A stretch of DNA of 64,000 bases from an uncultured Paraprevotella sp. (lineage in GTDB: Bacteria; Bacteroidota; Bacteroidia; Bacteroidales; Bacteroidaceae), in the NCBI GenBank assembly GCA_900548345.1, contig URKA01000008.1, forward strand, positions 15,566 to 79,565, given 5' to 3'. The notes beneath the pieces are model-generated. The model did not search any database. It was not told where the DNA came from and worked only from the letters and a program-made list of their open reading frames with translations. Each line of letters opens with the position of its first letter. Within the stretch, counting starts at the first letter, position 1. Below are positions 10,030-17,786 of this stretch, one piece after another. Both the position numbers and the translations under genes were made by a program.

Positions 10030-10129
10030 GAAGGAGTCGGGCGGTGGACGTCTTGTGGTCCCATGCCTCCGAACACACCTGCGCGACCTTGTGCGTGTGT
10101 GGGCCGTCACCGGATAATGCTTCGTTTTC

Positions 10130-10160
10130 TTGCAAGTATTAAGGGTTTAGTATATATTTG
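10130..10160 (+). promoter_or_regulatory. promoter of the DUF4837 gene
   Basis: TTG at 10130-10132, a 20-bp spacer, then TATATTTG at 10153-10160, a near-ideal Bacteroidetes promoter. Transcription would start near 10165, about 30 nt before the ATG at 10194. Confidence 0.7.
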
Positions 10161-10182
10161 CATACATGTCAAACCCTTAATA
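10137..10182. repeat. 12-bp perfect inverted repeat around the -7 box
   Basis: TATTAAGGGTTT (10137-10148) and its exact reverse complement AAACCCTTAATA (10171-10182) are separated by 22 bp that contain the -7 element. Arm centres are 34 bp apart, about three helical turns. The predicted transcript would contain only the right arm, so this is more likely a protein-binding operator than an RNA hairpin. Confidence 0.75.
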
Positions 10183-10193
10183 ATGTTCATGTG

Positions 10194-11210
10194 ATGAAAA
10201 GGAACTTTTTGCGGGATGTACTTCTGTTGCTATGTGCGGGATGCCTGATGGGCGCGTGCGGGACGAAGCACGAAGAGAAAAAAACACTGCCGCCCTCCAA
10301 GGGGTTGCCCTACGAGCTGCTTCTGGTGGTGGACGAGAATCTGTGGAATGCACCGGCCGGCGATTCCCTGCGCAAGAAAGTGGCGGAGGCCGGTATGCCG
10401 GGACTGCCGCAAAACGAGCCGATGTTCCGGACGGTGAGGCTTTATCCCAAACATTTCACGCAGATGTACGTCACGATGCGCAACATATTGGCGGTGAAAG
10501 AAAACAAGGCGCTGGAATCTGTGAAAATGGGTGTGGCGCGCGATGTGGAGGCAGCCCCGCAGGTGTATGTCAGTGTGGAGACGCCCGATGCCGACGCACT
10601 GATGGAATTTCTGTCGCGCAATGCCGGACGGATTACCGATGTGTTCGTGGAGTCGGAACTGGCACAGGAGAAACTCCGGTTGGAGAAGAAATACAACCTT
10701 GATGTGTACAAGGCTTCGCAGGGCATATTCGGATGCGGAGTGAAGGTGCCGGCGGAACTGGGCGCATTGAAGAAGGGCGACGACTTTCTGTGGGCGTCGA
10801 CCGACCGTGTGGACCAGGATATGAACTACGTCTGTTACGCGCTCCCCTATGCGGCATGGCGGGAACTTTCCGCGGTGAAATGGGCGGAAATGCGCGATTC
10901 TGTGATGAAGAGGAATATTCCCGGCTCTACGCCGCGCCAATGGATGACCACTACGTGGGAGAAAGGTGTGCCGCTCGTTGCGGTGCGTACGGTTCAGGCC
11001 GAGGGGCAGCCGCTGTGCGAGATGCGCGGACTGTGGGAGATGCACAACGGCGGCATAGGCGGTGCGTTCGTGTCGGTGGCCCGGCCCGACAGTCTGCACA
11101 ACCGCGTGTTGGTGGCCGAAGGTTTCGTTTATTCGCCACGTTCCCCGAAACGCGATTTGCTGCGGCGCATGGAAGCCGCCCTCCGGACCTTGCAGGTGGA
11201 GAAACGATAA
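10194..11210 (+). CDS. DUF4837 family lipoprotein
   Basis: 338 residues from the ATG at 10194. A longer frame reaches a TTG at 10158, but that lies inside the promoter. The N-terminus is a lipoprotein signal with lipobox LMGAC (Cys22). The body begins KGLPYELLLVVDENLWNAPAGDSLRK, the typical opening of the DUF4837 family found in Bacteroidetes. Function is unknown; the lipidated N-terminus points to the periplasmic or outer-membrane face. It has its own promoter and a terminator just after the stop, so it is probably monocistronic. Confidence 0.8.
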   Translation: MKRNFLRDVLLLLCAGCLMGACGTKHEEKKTLPPSKGLPYELLLVVDENLWNAPAGDSLRKKVAEAGMPGLPQNEPMFRTVRLYPKHFTQMYVTMRNILAVKENKALESVKMGVARDVEAAPQVYVSVETPDADALMEFLSRNAGRITDVFVESELAQEKLRLEKKYNLDVYKASQGIFGCGVKVPAELGALKKGDDFLWASTDRVDQDMNYVCYALPYAAWRELSAVKWAEMRDSVMKRNIPGSTPRQWMTTTWEKGVPLVAVRTVQAEGQPLCEMRGLWEMHNGGIGGAFVSVARPDSLHNRVLVAEGFVYSPRSPKRDLLRRMEAALRTLQVEKR

Positions 11211-11216
11211 AAAAAT

Positions 11217-11248
11217 GCGCCGTGCTCCTTGTGGAGTGTGGCGCTTTT
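11217..11248 (+). terminator. terminator after the DUF4837 gene
   Basis: GCGCC-GTG-CTCC, loop TTGT, GGAG-TGT-GGCGC, then TTTT. Two paired blocks are separated by a 3-nt internal bulge. The loop also contains the TTG of the next promoter, so the two signals overlap. Confidence 0.7.
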
Positions 11249-11259
11249 CACTATCTTTG
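11229..11259 (+). promoter_or_regulatory. promoter of the DUF1573-meaB operon
   Basis: TTG at 11229-11231, a 20-bp spacer and TATCTTTG at 11252-11259, 23 bp upstream of the ATG at 11283. The spacing equals that of the promoter at 10130-10160. Confidence 0.7.
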
Positions 11260-11282
11260 CTTGGAAATGAAAGTGTACGGAT

Positions 11283-12356
11283 ATGCCTTTGAGGAAAATT
11301 ATCATATCGTTTGGATGGTGTGCCTGGTCGGTTATGGCATGGGCGCAACCGAAAGCTACGGTGGCCCGCGAGGTGGCCAATATGGGCGAGGTGGGGTATC
11401 TGATGCCCAGGAAGGTAAGTTTTACGCTGAAGAACACCGGAAACGAGCCTCTTCACATCAATGAGGTGATTCCCTCATGTGGTTGCGTGTCGGTGGAATG
11501 GACGCGCGAGCCTGTCGCACCCGGTGGGGAAGGGCAGATTACCACGGAATACGATGCCAGGATGCTGGGTGTGTTCCAGAAAGACCTGGAGGTGTACACC
11601 AATGCTTCCGAACAGCCTTTTTATCTGCACCTTCAGGGGCGCGTGGTGGCCAAGCTCTCCGATTATTCCGGCGACTTTCCCATCGATTTGGGCAACGTGA
11701 GGATGAATGTCGACAACATTGAGTTCGACGACGTGAACCGGGGCGACCGTCCTGTGGCCGAACTGCAGATTGTGAATCTGAGTCGTGCGAGCTATCGCCC
11801 GCAACTGATGCATCTGCCGCCTTATCTCACCGCACAATATCTGCCGGAAGTGCTGAGCGGAGGACGTATAGGCCGGATTCTCCTGACTCTGGACAGTGAG
11901 AAACTCCAGCAGATGGGGCTGACGCAGACTTCCATCTACCTGTCGCGACAGCCCGGCGACAGGGTGGGAGAGGAAAATGAGATAACCGTGTCGTCGGTCT
12001 TGCTGCCCGACTTCTCGTCGCGCACCGCCGGAGAGCGTGCCCGTGCTCCGAAGATGGAGCTTTCGGCCGATACCGTGAAGGTGGGGCGGATGGAGAAGAA
12101 AAAGAAAAAGACGGCGGAAATCATGATACGCAATACGGGGCAGGACGTGCTTGAAATCCGTGCGTTGCAGGTGTTCAACAAGGCTTTGAGCGTGAGCCTG
12201 AGCAACCGGAAGGTGGAGCCGGGCAAGTCGGTGCGTCTGAAAGTCACCGTCTGGGCGCAATACCTGAACAAGGCGAAGAGCCATCCGCGCGTGTTGCTGA
12301 TTACGAACGACCCGGCACGCTCCAAGGAAATCATTACGGTAAACGTTACGCAATAA
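11283..12356 (+). CDS. DUF1573 domain-containing exported protein
   Basis: 357 residues. A signal peptide ends near AWAQ (residue 19). The first domain (about 25-125) has the DUF1573 hallmark: FTLKNTGNEPLHINEVIPSCGCVSVEW followed by an Ig-like beta-sandwich. A second similar Ig-like segment occurs near 270-350 (IMIRNTGQDVLEIRALQVF). DUF1573 proteins are common exported beta-sandwich proteins of Bacteroidetes with no settled function; the SCGC cysteines are a family feature. It is followed after 15 bp by meaB, so the two probably share an mRNA, although no functional link is evident. Confidence 0.82.
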   Translation: MPLRKIIISFGWCAWSVMAWAQPKATVAREVANMGEVGYLMPRKVSFTLKNTGNEPLHINEVIPSCGCVSVEWTREPVAPGGEGQITTEYDARMLGVFQKDLEVYTNASEQPFYLHLQGRVVAKLSDYSGDFPIDLGNVRMNVDNIEFDDVNRGDRPVAELQIVNLSRASYRPQLMHLPPYLTAQYLPEVLSGGRIGRILLTLDSEKLQQMGLTQTSIYLSRQPGDRVGEENEITVSSVLLPDFSSRTAGERARAPKMELSADTVKVGRMEKKKKKTAEIMIRNTGQDVLEIRALQVFNKALSVSLSNRKVEPGKSVRLKVTVWAQYLNKAKSHPRVLLITNDPARSKEIITVNVTQ

Positions 12357-12371
12357 AATCATCCTGAGATT

Positions 12372-13469
12372 ATGGAACACCCAGAAAACAGTGCCGAATA
12401 CAAGGGACTGACCGTGAACAGCGGCGTGGCACAACCCTCGATAGTGAATCCTTATCTGAAGCGCGGACGCTTCCGCCACCGCAGTCTGTCGGCCGGAGAT
12501 TATGTGGAAGGCATACTGAAAGGCAATGTGACGATGCTCGGACAGGCGGTGACATTGGTGGAAAGCACGAACCCCGACCATCAGGCCGTGGCGCAGGAAG
12601 TCATTGAGAAATGCCTGCCCTATGCGGGAAATTCCGTGCGCGTCGGTATCAGCGGTGTGCCCGGTGCGGGCAAGAGCACAAGCATCGACGCTTTCGGCAT
12701 CCATGTGCTCGACACCTACGGCGGCCGTCTTGCCGTGTTGGCCATCGACCCCAGCAGTGAGCGCAGCAAGGGCAGCATTTTGGGCGACAAGACCCGCATG
12801 GAGAAACTCTCAGTGCATCCCGATTCGTTCATCCGTCCCAGCCCGTCTGCCGGCTCGTTGGGCGGCGTGGCGCGCAAGACCCGTGAGACGATTATCCTTT
12901 GCGAGGCCGCGGGATTCGACAAAATCTTCGTGGAAACCGTGGGAGTGGGACAGAGTGAAACGGCCTGCCATTCCATGGTGGACTTCTTTCTGCTCATACA
13001 GCTTGCCGGCACCGGCGACGAACTGCAGGGCATCAAGCGCGGCATCATGGAGATGGCCGACGGCATCGTGATTAACAAATGCGACGGCAACAATGTGGAC
13101 AAATGCCAGTTGGCGGCCACACAGTTCCGCAACGCCCTGCACCTGTTTCCCGCTCCCGAAAGCGGGTGGACGCCGCAGGTGCTCACTTATTCCGGCTTTT
13201 ATAACTTAGGCGTCAAGGAAATCTGGGACATGGTCTACGGTTACATGGATTTCGTGAAAGCCAACGGCTACTTTGAGCATCGCCGCCATGAACAGGCGAA
13301 ATACTGGATGTACGAAAGCATCAATGAGCAGTTGCGCAACAGTTTCTTTCAGAACGACACCATTGCCGCAAGGTTGTCCGCAGCCGAAGAAGCGGTGTTG
13401 CAGGGCCGGCAGACCTCGTTTGTGGCAGCCAAACAGTTGCTCGACACGTATTTCTCGTTGCTGAGGTAG
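12372..13469 (+). CDS. meaB: methylmalonyl-CoA mutase-associated GTPase MeaB
   Basis: 365 residues, cytosolic. A G3E-type P-loop GTPase: Walker A GVPGAGKS at 95-102, the IDPSSERSKGSILGDKTRM segment near 124-143, ETVGVGQSE near 192-200, and NKCD near 236 (guanine specificity). It acts as a chaperone that protects and reloads adenosylcobalamin in methylmalonyl-CoA mutase. The C-terminal half of that mutase lies at the end of this window. Length and motifs are normal for the family. Confidence 0.93.
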   Translation: MEHPENSAEYKGLTVNSGVAQPSIVNPYLKRGRFRHRSLSAGDYVEGILKGNVTMLGQAVTLVESTNPDHQAVAQEVIEKCLPYAGNSVRVGISGVPGAGKSTSIDAFGIHVLDTYGGRLAVLAIDPSSERSKGSILGDKTRMEKLSVHPDSFIRPSPSAGSLGGVARKTRETIILCEAAGFDKIFVETVGVGQSETACHSMVDFFLLIQLAGTGDELQGIKRGIMEMADGIVINKCDGNNVDKCQLAATQFRNALHLFPAPESGWTPQVLTYSGFYNLGVKEIWDMVYGYMDFVKANGYFEHRRHEQAKYWMYESINEQLRNSFFQNDTIAARLSAAEEAVLQGRQTSFVAAKQLLDTYFSLLR

Positions 13470-13535
13470 CGCGCGGGGGCGGTAGCTCCTTATTCCCTTA
13501 TATATAATAAGGTGTATTGGGCTTAGAATGTAAAG

Positions 13536-13626
13536 AAAACGCTCACCTGTGACCGACAAAACGCACACAGGTGAGCGTTTCGTTGTTCACAGGTGAGCGT
13601 TTTGATGCACACAGGTCGGCGTTTTT
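13536..13626. repeat. CACAGGT repeat cluster A (one inverted, three direct 22-bp units)
   Basis: The core [A/T]CACAGGT appears at 13565-13572, 13587-13594 and 13609-13616 on the plus strand at 22-bp steps, followed by GAGCGTTT, GAGCGTTT and CGGCGTTT. An inverted unit at 13536-13552 (AAAACGCTCACCTGTGA) pairs with the first direct unit and could form a stem of about 15 bp. The cluster starts 67 bp after the meaB stop. Relatives are at 26230-26317 and 41549-41636. Confidence 0.85.
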
Positions 13627-13775
13627 ATGCCTTTTTGCTCTCTTCCTTTTTCCTCCATCGGATATGATTTTTCCTGACGGCTTCGGTGCGGCATGCAGCC
13701 ATGGAGCGTATGCTTAAAATCCGTGTTCAGATGGCGATTGAGTGTAATAAATACAAATAAAAACAGCCGTTTTAC

Positions 13776-13828
13776 AACAAATTTTAAAAAAATGTCGCTT
13801 GACGGACTACATTTTTTTAAAATTTGTT
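13776..13828. repeat. 20-bp perfect inverted repeat upstream of the first SusC/SusD operon
   Basis: The left arm 13776-13795 and right arm 13809-13828 are exact reverse complements, with a 13-nt spacer (CGCTTGACGGACT). The arms are almost pure A/T. The right arm ends at the -33 TTTG of the operon promoter (13828-13831), so a protein bound here, or a cruciform, would touch RNA polymerase. It could also end upstream transcription. Confidence 0.75.
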
Positions 13829-13859
13829 TTGTTCGTTTCCCGATGTTTGTATATATTTG
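13828..13859 (+). promoter_or_regulatory. promoter of the first SusC/SusD operon
   Basis: TTTG at 13828-13831, a 20-bp spacer, TATATTTG at 13852-13859: a consensus Bacteroidetes promoter, giving a leader of roughly 80 nt before the ATG at 13943. Confidence 0.75.
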
Positions 13860-13942
13860 CATTATATATGCAATCCGAAAGGGTATAGAGAGGGAAGAAA
13901 GAGATTATAATCAATTTAATATTAACAAAATCATTGTTTTCT

Positions 13943-16039
13943 ATGAGGAATTTTACTTTGTATGGGGTGCTTGCACATCTCTTTTTAGCTTTGTTCGTTG
14001 TGGCTCCCGCCTCTGCACAGGTGGATGATGCTACGGACCTTTACGGTACTTATGAGTTTACCGCCACGTTGGAAGTCACTGAGGAGGGTCAGCAGTACAA
14101 GGACCTGTTCTCCGACAAGTGTGAGGTGAAAATCACCAGCCACAGTGTGTATTCCTTTGCCATATCCGGTATCGGCGGCAGCAAAGCCGACGTTCAGTAC
14201 GCGAACTTTTTGAACGGCAATACGATTAGGGTGATGCAGCCGAACGGCCCTAGCTATTATTTGTGGGGTGCTCCGGTTATATTCGGTAGCGGTAGTGGTG
14301 AAGGTCCTAATACAACTAAGTTTGAGTATAGTGTGGATCCGAACACGAAGAATATTACGTTGCCGGATTTTACAGCTATTACCTTGGATGAAACTTGGTC
14401 GAGTACCACTGCCGTTTTGGCCCGTTTCTCCAATTGTAAGCTGACCTTTAAAGAAGCCGAAGTGATAGAAGTGGCGGATATGAGCGGAGAATATAAATAT
14501 TCAGGAACGGCCGGTATGGCTGAATCACCAGTTCCGGTGGATTTCAAGATGACGCTTACTGCAACCGATGCTTCATATACATTGTATGATGCCGCTTTCG
14601 ATTTCGGAGAAGACTATGTGCCGTTTACATTGAGCGCAACGTTCAATGGTGATGAAATGGTGATGTCGTTTAAGGATGTCTATCTGAACGAAGCGAAGAC
14701 TTTGGCTTTGGCGAGTGGCAATGATCCGACTTTGTTGGAAGGTTCTTTGCGCTTCAAGATGTTGACGGAAACTTCATTGCGTCTGTCCAATTATTTGGCC
14801 GTCAGTGCGCTTGATGCGGAGACGAATACATGGGCATTGGAACAGTATACCACTTATGGAGTGGCTGCTCAGCCGACTGCCGATGCGGACAACTTTGCCG
14901 GAACTTATCATGTGAAAGCCGGTGAACTATTATCTATGTTTGAGACTGAAGACCCGTATGCTGTGAAATATCCCGCAGAATTTGATTTCGTGATTGAGAA
15001 GAACCAGGCCAATGGAATGTACTATGTGCGTCAGTTCCTGCATGGTGATATCTACAACAACACTCAGGGACGCAAGGCTTGTACGGTTGAGGGTAACACA
15101 CTGACGATTCCGGTGGGTGACGATGTGTATGATTCTATGGTGTATATGTCGGATGACTATTCTGTCATGCTATATGACGTGCTTTACGGTCCGATGGGTG
15201 ATCTTACCTCTCCGGCTGTTACATTGACGCTGAACGAAGACGGCACTTGCACCATGTCCGACTTCTTCATTGCCCGCAAAGATTTGATGAGTGCAGAGAG
15301 TGGCTCAGCAGTTGTTTATTACGGTACACTGACAGTAGAGAAAGATATGCCTAAGGAAATAGAGTTTGCCGGAACATACAAGGTGACGGGCAAGAAGTTC
15401 GTGAGTCTGTTGGGCGAAGGCGAAGATCTGGGCTATAAATTCCCGAATGAGTTTGATTTCGTGATTGAGAAGAATGCTTATAATAATGAGTATTATGTGC
15501 GTCAGTTCCTGAATGGCGACATCTATAACAATACAGGCGGTGCATTCAAGTGTACGGCAGAAGGCAACACGCTGAAGATTCCTGTAGGCAAGAAGGTGCT
15601 TATCGGTTCGTTCTGGAGCAATACGGAGGGTTCGGTGATGAAGTATAATGTTCTCTGCGGTTCTGAGAGCGGAGAAGACGGCACCATCGAGTTGACCGTG
15701 AACGAAGACGGCAGCTACACATTGAGCGACTTCTGTATATTCCAGCTGACCAGAACGTTTGCTGCGGACTGGATGAGTTTTGAAGATACTGACGTGAAGG
15801 CGGTCGGCAAGTATGTGAAAGATGACGGCAGCGCGGTAGAAAGCGTGAAGACAGCGGATGCTTTCAAGGCTTATGCGGCAGACGGTGCCATCTGCATCGT
15901 GGGTGAGGCAGTGCCTGTACAGGTATTCAACGCATCCGGAGCATGTGTCTTCAGCGGTGTGTCTTCTAAGGTGGCAGGTCTGGCTAAGGGCTTGTATATC
16001 GTGAAGAGTGGCAATGCGGCCGTAAAGGTCATGCTGTAA
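13943..16039 (+). CDS. exported repeat protein with C-terminal sorting-like domain (first gene of SusC/SusD operon 1)
   Basis: 698 residues from the ATG at 13943; a TTG nine bases earlier is in frame but less likely. A signal peptide ends near PASAQ. Four beta-rich units of about 150 residues follow, each opening with a G-[T/E]-Y-like motif (DLYGTYEF near 33, DMSGEYKY near 178, FAGTYHV at 318, FAGTYKV at 475). The last two are clear duplicates: both share EFDFVIEKN, YYVRQFL and GDIYNNT, 157 residues apart. The C-terminus (VQVFNASGACVFSG ... GLAKGLYIVKSGNAAVKVML) resembles T9SS-type C-terminal domains. No enzyme motif is seen. A related protein opens the second SusC/SusD operon at 49008. Probably surface-exposed; a binding role is a guess. 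Confidence 0.7.
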   Translation: MRNFTLYGVLAHLFLALFVVAPASAQVDDATDLYGTYEFTATLEVTEEGQQYKDLFSDKCEVKITSHSVYSFAISGIGGSKADVQYANFLNGNTIRVMQPNGPSYYLWGAPVIFGSGSGEGPNTTKFEYSVDPNTKNITLPDFTAITLDETWSSTTAVLARFSNCKLTFKEAEVIEVADMSGEYKYSGTAGMAESPVPVDFKMTLTATDASYTLYDAAFDFGEDYVPFTLSATFNGDEMVMSFKDVYLNEAKTLALASGNDPTLLEGSLRFKMLTETSLRLSNYLAVSALDAETNTWALEQYTTYGVAAQPTADADNFAGTYHVKAGELLSMFETEDPYAVKYPAEFDFVIEKNQANGMYYVRQFLHGDIYNNTQGRKACTVEGNTLTIPVGDDVYDSMVYMSDDYSVMLYDVLYGPMGDLTSPAVTLTLNEDGTCTMSDFFIARKDLMSAESGSAVVYYGTLTVEKDMPKEIEFAGTYKVTGKKFVSLLGEGEDLGYKFPNEFDFVIEKNAYNNEYYVRQFLNGDIYNNTGGAFKCTAEGNTLKIPVGKKVLIGSFWSNTEGSVMKYNVLCGSESGEDGTIELTVNEDGSYTLSDFCIFQLTRTFAADWMSFEDTDVKAVGKYVKDDGSAVESVKTADAFKAYAADGAICIVGEAVPVQVFNASGACVFSGVSSKVAGLAKGLYIVKSGNAAVKVML

Positions 16040-16055
16040 GATTCAGATAATATAT

Positions 16056-16103
16056 AAGGAGAGTATGTTTGCGGAATTGATGAAGCAGACATCTCTCCTT
16101 TTT
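16056..16103 (+). terminator. hairpin between the first and second genes of operon 1
   Basis: AAGGAGAG (16056-16063) pairs with CTCTCCTT (16093-16100). Inside, ATGTTTGC pairs with GCAGACAT through one G-T pair. A short T run follows. It could partly terminate and so set the ratio of the first protein to the transporter. Confidence 0.6.
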
Positions 16104-16136
16104 AAATGGACGAATGTTTAAAGTAAGTAGTGAGGT

Positions 16137-17747
16137 ATGAATAAGAAAAGTAAATCATTGGTAGCCTGGCTGTGTCTGTCGTTTTTCATGTTGAACAGTC
16201 TGCCGGCTTGGGCTCAGGATGGGATGGATGTGGTATACGGTTCATCCATCATGTCGCTTTATACCGATAATGGCGGGTTCGGCCTGATGCTGGAACCTTA
16301 CAATCCGCCTGAGGACGACATATTGAACTTGAAATCCGGCGACAGGTTCGTACTGACGGCGGCAACGGTGAAATCCTCCTCGGCCATGTACGGCACGATG
16401 GCGGTTGGTGTGGTGCGCCCTACGGGGGCAGACCAGGCACAAGTGGTGGACATTGTGGGCAAGAGAGTGCTGAACGGCGATAAAAACATGGGCCTGGCCT
16501 ATATCGAATGTAAGGTGAACGAAGGCGTGGAGATTCTTCCGGGCGATGAAATCTGGCTGCTTACTTATACCGACGGGCAGTACGGCTACAAGAAAGTGGG
16601 TACGTCTTATCCCGACCGCGTGACGGCTTCCCTGCCGGCCACCGGTTATAAGCTCCCGGTGTTCCGGGTGGATTATCCGGAGGTGGTGGAAGGCGTGACC
16701 ATCGAATCCAGCGAGTCAAACTTCTGGACACACAAGGTGGCCAAGGGGCGTAACTTCTATCTTCACATCACGCCGGACGATCCGGAAACGGTGGTGATTG
16801 TTAAAGCCAACGGTGCGTCAATGCCTACGGTGGACACCAATGTGTATGCCCTTAAGGGAGTGATGCAGGACTACACCATAGAAATTATCGCCTATCCCAA
16901 AGGCACGATATATCCTTATAAGGAAATAGAGTGTACGGAGGAACTGCGCGTGAAGGACATCCTGACGCAAACCGAACTGGATTGCCTGAAGGGGCTGAGG
17001 GTGACAGGAAAGGTGGCCAACGAAGATTTCGAGGTGTTCCGTGTAGGCATGCATTCGCTGGAGATTCTGGACCTGTCGGATGCCGAACTGGAAGGCTATA
17101 TTCCGGAGGGCGCATTCGAATATAACGAGACGATACGTGAGATTAAGGTGCCGAAGAATGCGGGCGGTTTTGCCAGCAATGCTTTCCGCTTCATGAAGAA
17201 GTTGGAGTTCATGGTGCTTCCGCCCAGCCTGAATGTGTTCGGTTACAACCAGTTCTTCAGCTCGTCCATCAAGACGGTGTGGGTGAAGTGGAACCCGATT
17301 GAAGCCGGCATGCAGCCGCCGCAGGGCTTCCCGATTCCGCCGTGCGCGTTCAGGGCCACGACGATAGCCAGCGAAGGATTGCTGGTTGTGCCGAAAGGAT
17401 GTGTGAGTATATATAAGTATACATCCTATTGGGGAGATTTCAAGACTATCCGCGAGGAAAAGCCAATCGACCGTATCAAGATGGAGAAACCGTTCTCCGA
17501 TTATCTCAAGGGTGTCGGCATAGAAAGTGCAACCGAGGCTCACGGCGGTTTTGAACTATATGCATCGAGTGGTGAGTGCCGCATATTGACCGATGGTATC
17601 GAACCTCAAAAGGTTGAGATATATGGCGCGGACGGAAGGCTTTGTGAAGAGTTGATGACACAAGGCTCATGCACCGTGGTGGCCTTACGTCCGGGATTCT
17701 ATGTAGTGCGTATGATGGGGGAAGGCCGGAAGATATTGGTGCCGTAA
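16137..17747 (+). CDS. exported BspA-type leucine-rich repeat protein with C-terminal domain
   Basis: 536 residues. A signal peptide ends near PAWAQ (residue 26). The middle (about 285-420) has BspA/TpLRR-like repeats: LEILDLSDAELEGYIPEGAFEYNETIREIKVPKNAGGFASNAFRFMKKLEFMVLP. The last 75 residues (KVEIYGADGRLCEEL ... ALRPGFYVVRMMGEGRKILVP) form the same kind of C-terminal domain as in the preceding gene. BspA-like repeats usually mediate protein or host-surface binding. It stands 39 bp before susC and is probably in the same operon. The second SusC/SusD locus lacks this gene. Confidence 0.72.
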   Translation: MNKKSKSLVAWLCLSFFMLNSLPAWAQDGMDVVYGSSIMSLYTDNGGFGLMLEPYNPPEDDILNLKSGDRFVLTAATVKSSSAMYGTMAVGVVRPTGADQAQVVDIVGKRVLNGDKNMGLAYIECKVNEGVEILPGDEIWLLTYTDGQYGYKKVGTSYPDRVTASLPATGYKLPVFRVDYPEVVEGVTIESSESNFWTHKVAKGRNFYLHITPDDPETVVIVKANGASMPTVDTNVYALKGVMQDYTIEIIAYPKGTIYPYKEIECTEELRVKDILTQTELDCLKGLRVTGKVANEDFEVFRVGMHSLEILDLSDAELEGYIPEGAFEYNETIREIKVPKNAGGFASNAFRFMKKLEFMVLPPSLNVFGYNQFFSSSIKTVWVKWNPIEAGMQPPQGFPIPPCAFRATTIASEGLLVVPKGCVSIYKYTSYWGDFKTIREEKPIDRIKMEKPFSDYLKGVGIESATEAHGGFELYASSGECRILTDGIEPQKVEIYGADGRLCEELMTQGSCTVVALRPGFYVVRMMGEGRKILVP

Positions 17748-17786
17748 CCCTTTACTTGATTTGAAATAACGAGAATAGTGCTTTAA

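Larger units (their letters stand above)
13470..13942. other. 473-bp intergenic region with repeats and regulatory signals
   Basis: Between meaB and the first SusC/SusD operon. It holds the CACAGGT repeat cluster (13536-13626), a 20-bp perfect inverted repeat (13776-13828) and the operon promoter (13828-13859). In the part 13627-13775 nothing further was recognised. Confidence 0.8.

Noticed and set aside
10137..10182. Invertible (phase-variable) promoter flanked by inverted repeats
   Set aside because: The spacer is only 22 bp, much shorter than known invertible promoters in Bacteroides, and no site-specific recombinase is near. An operator is more plausible.
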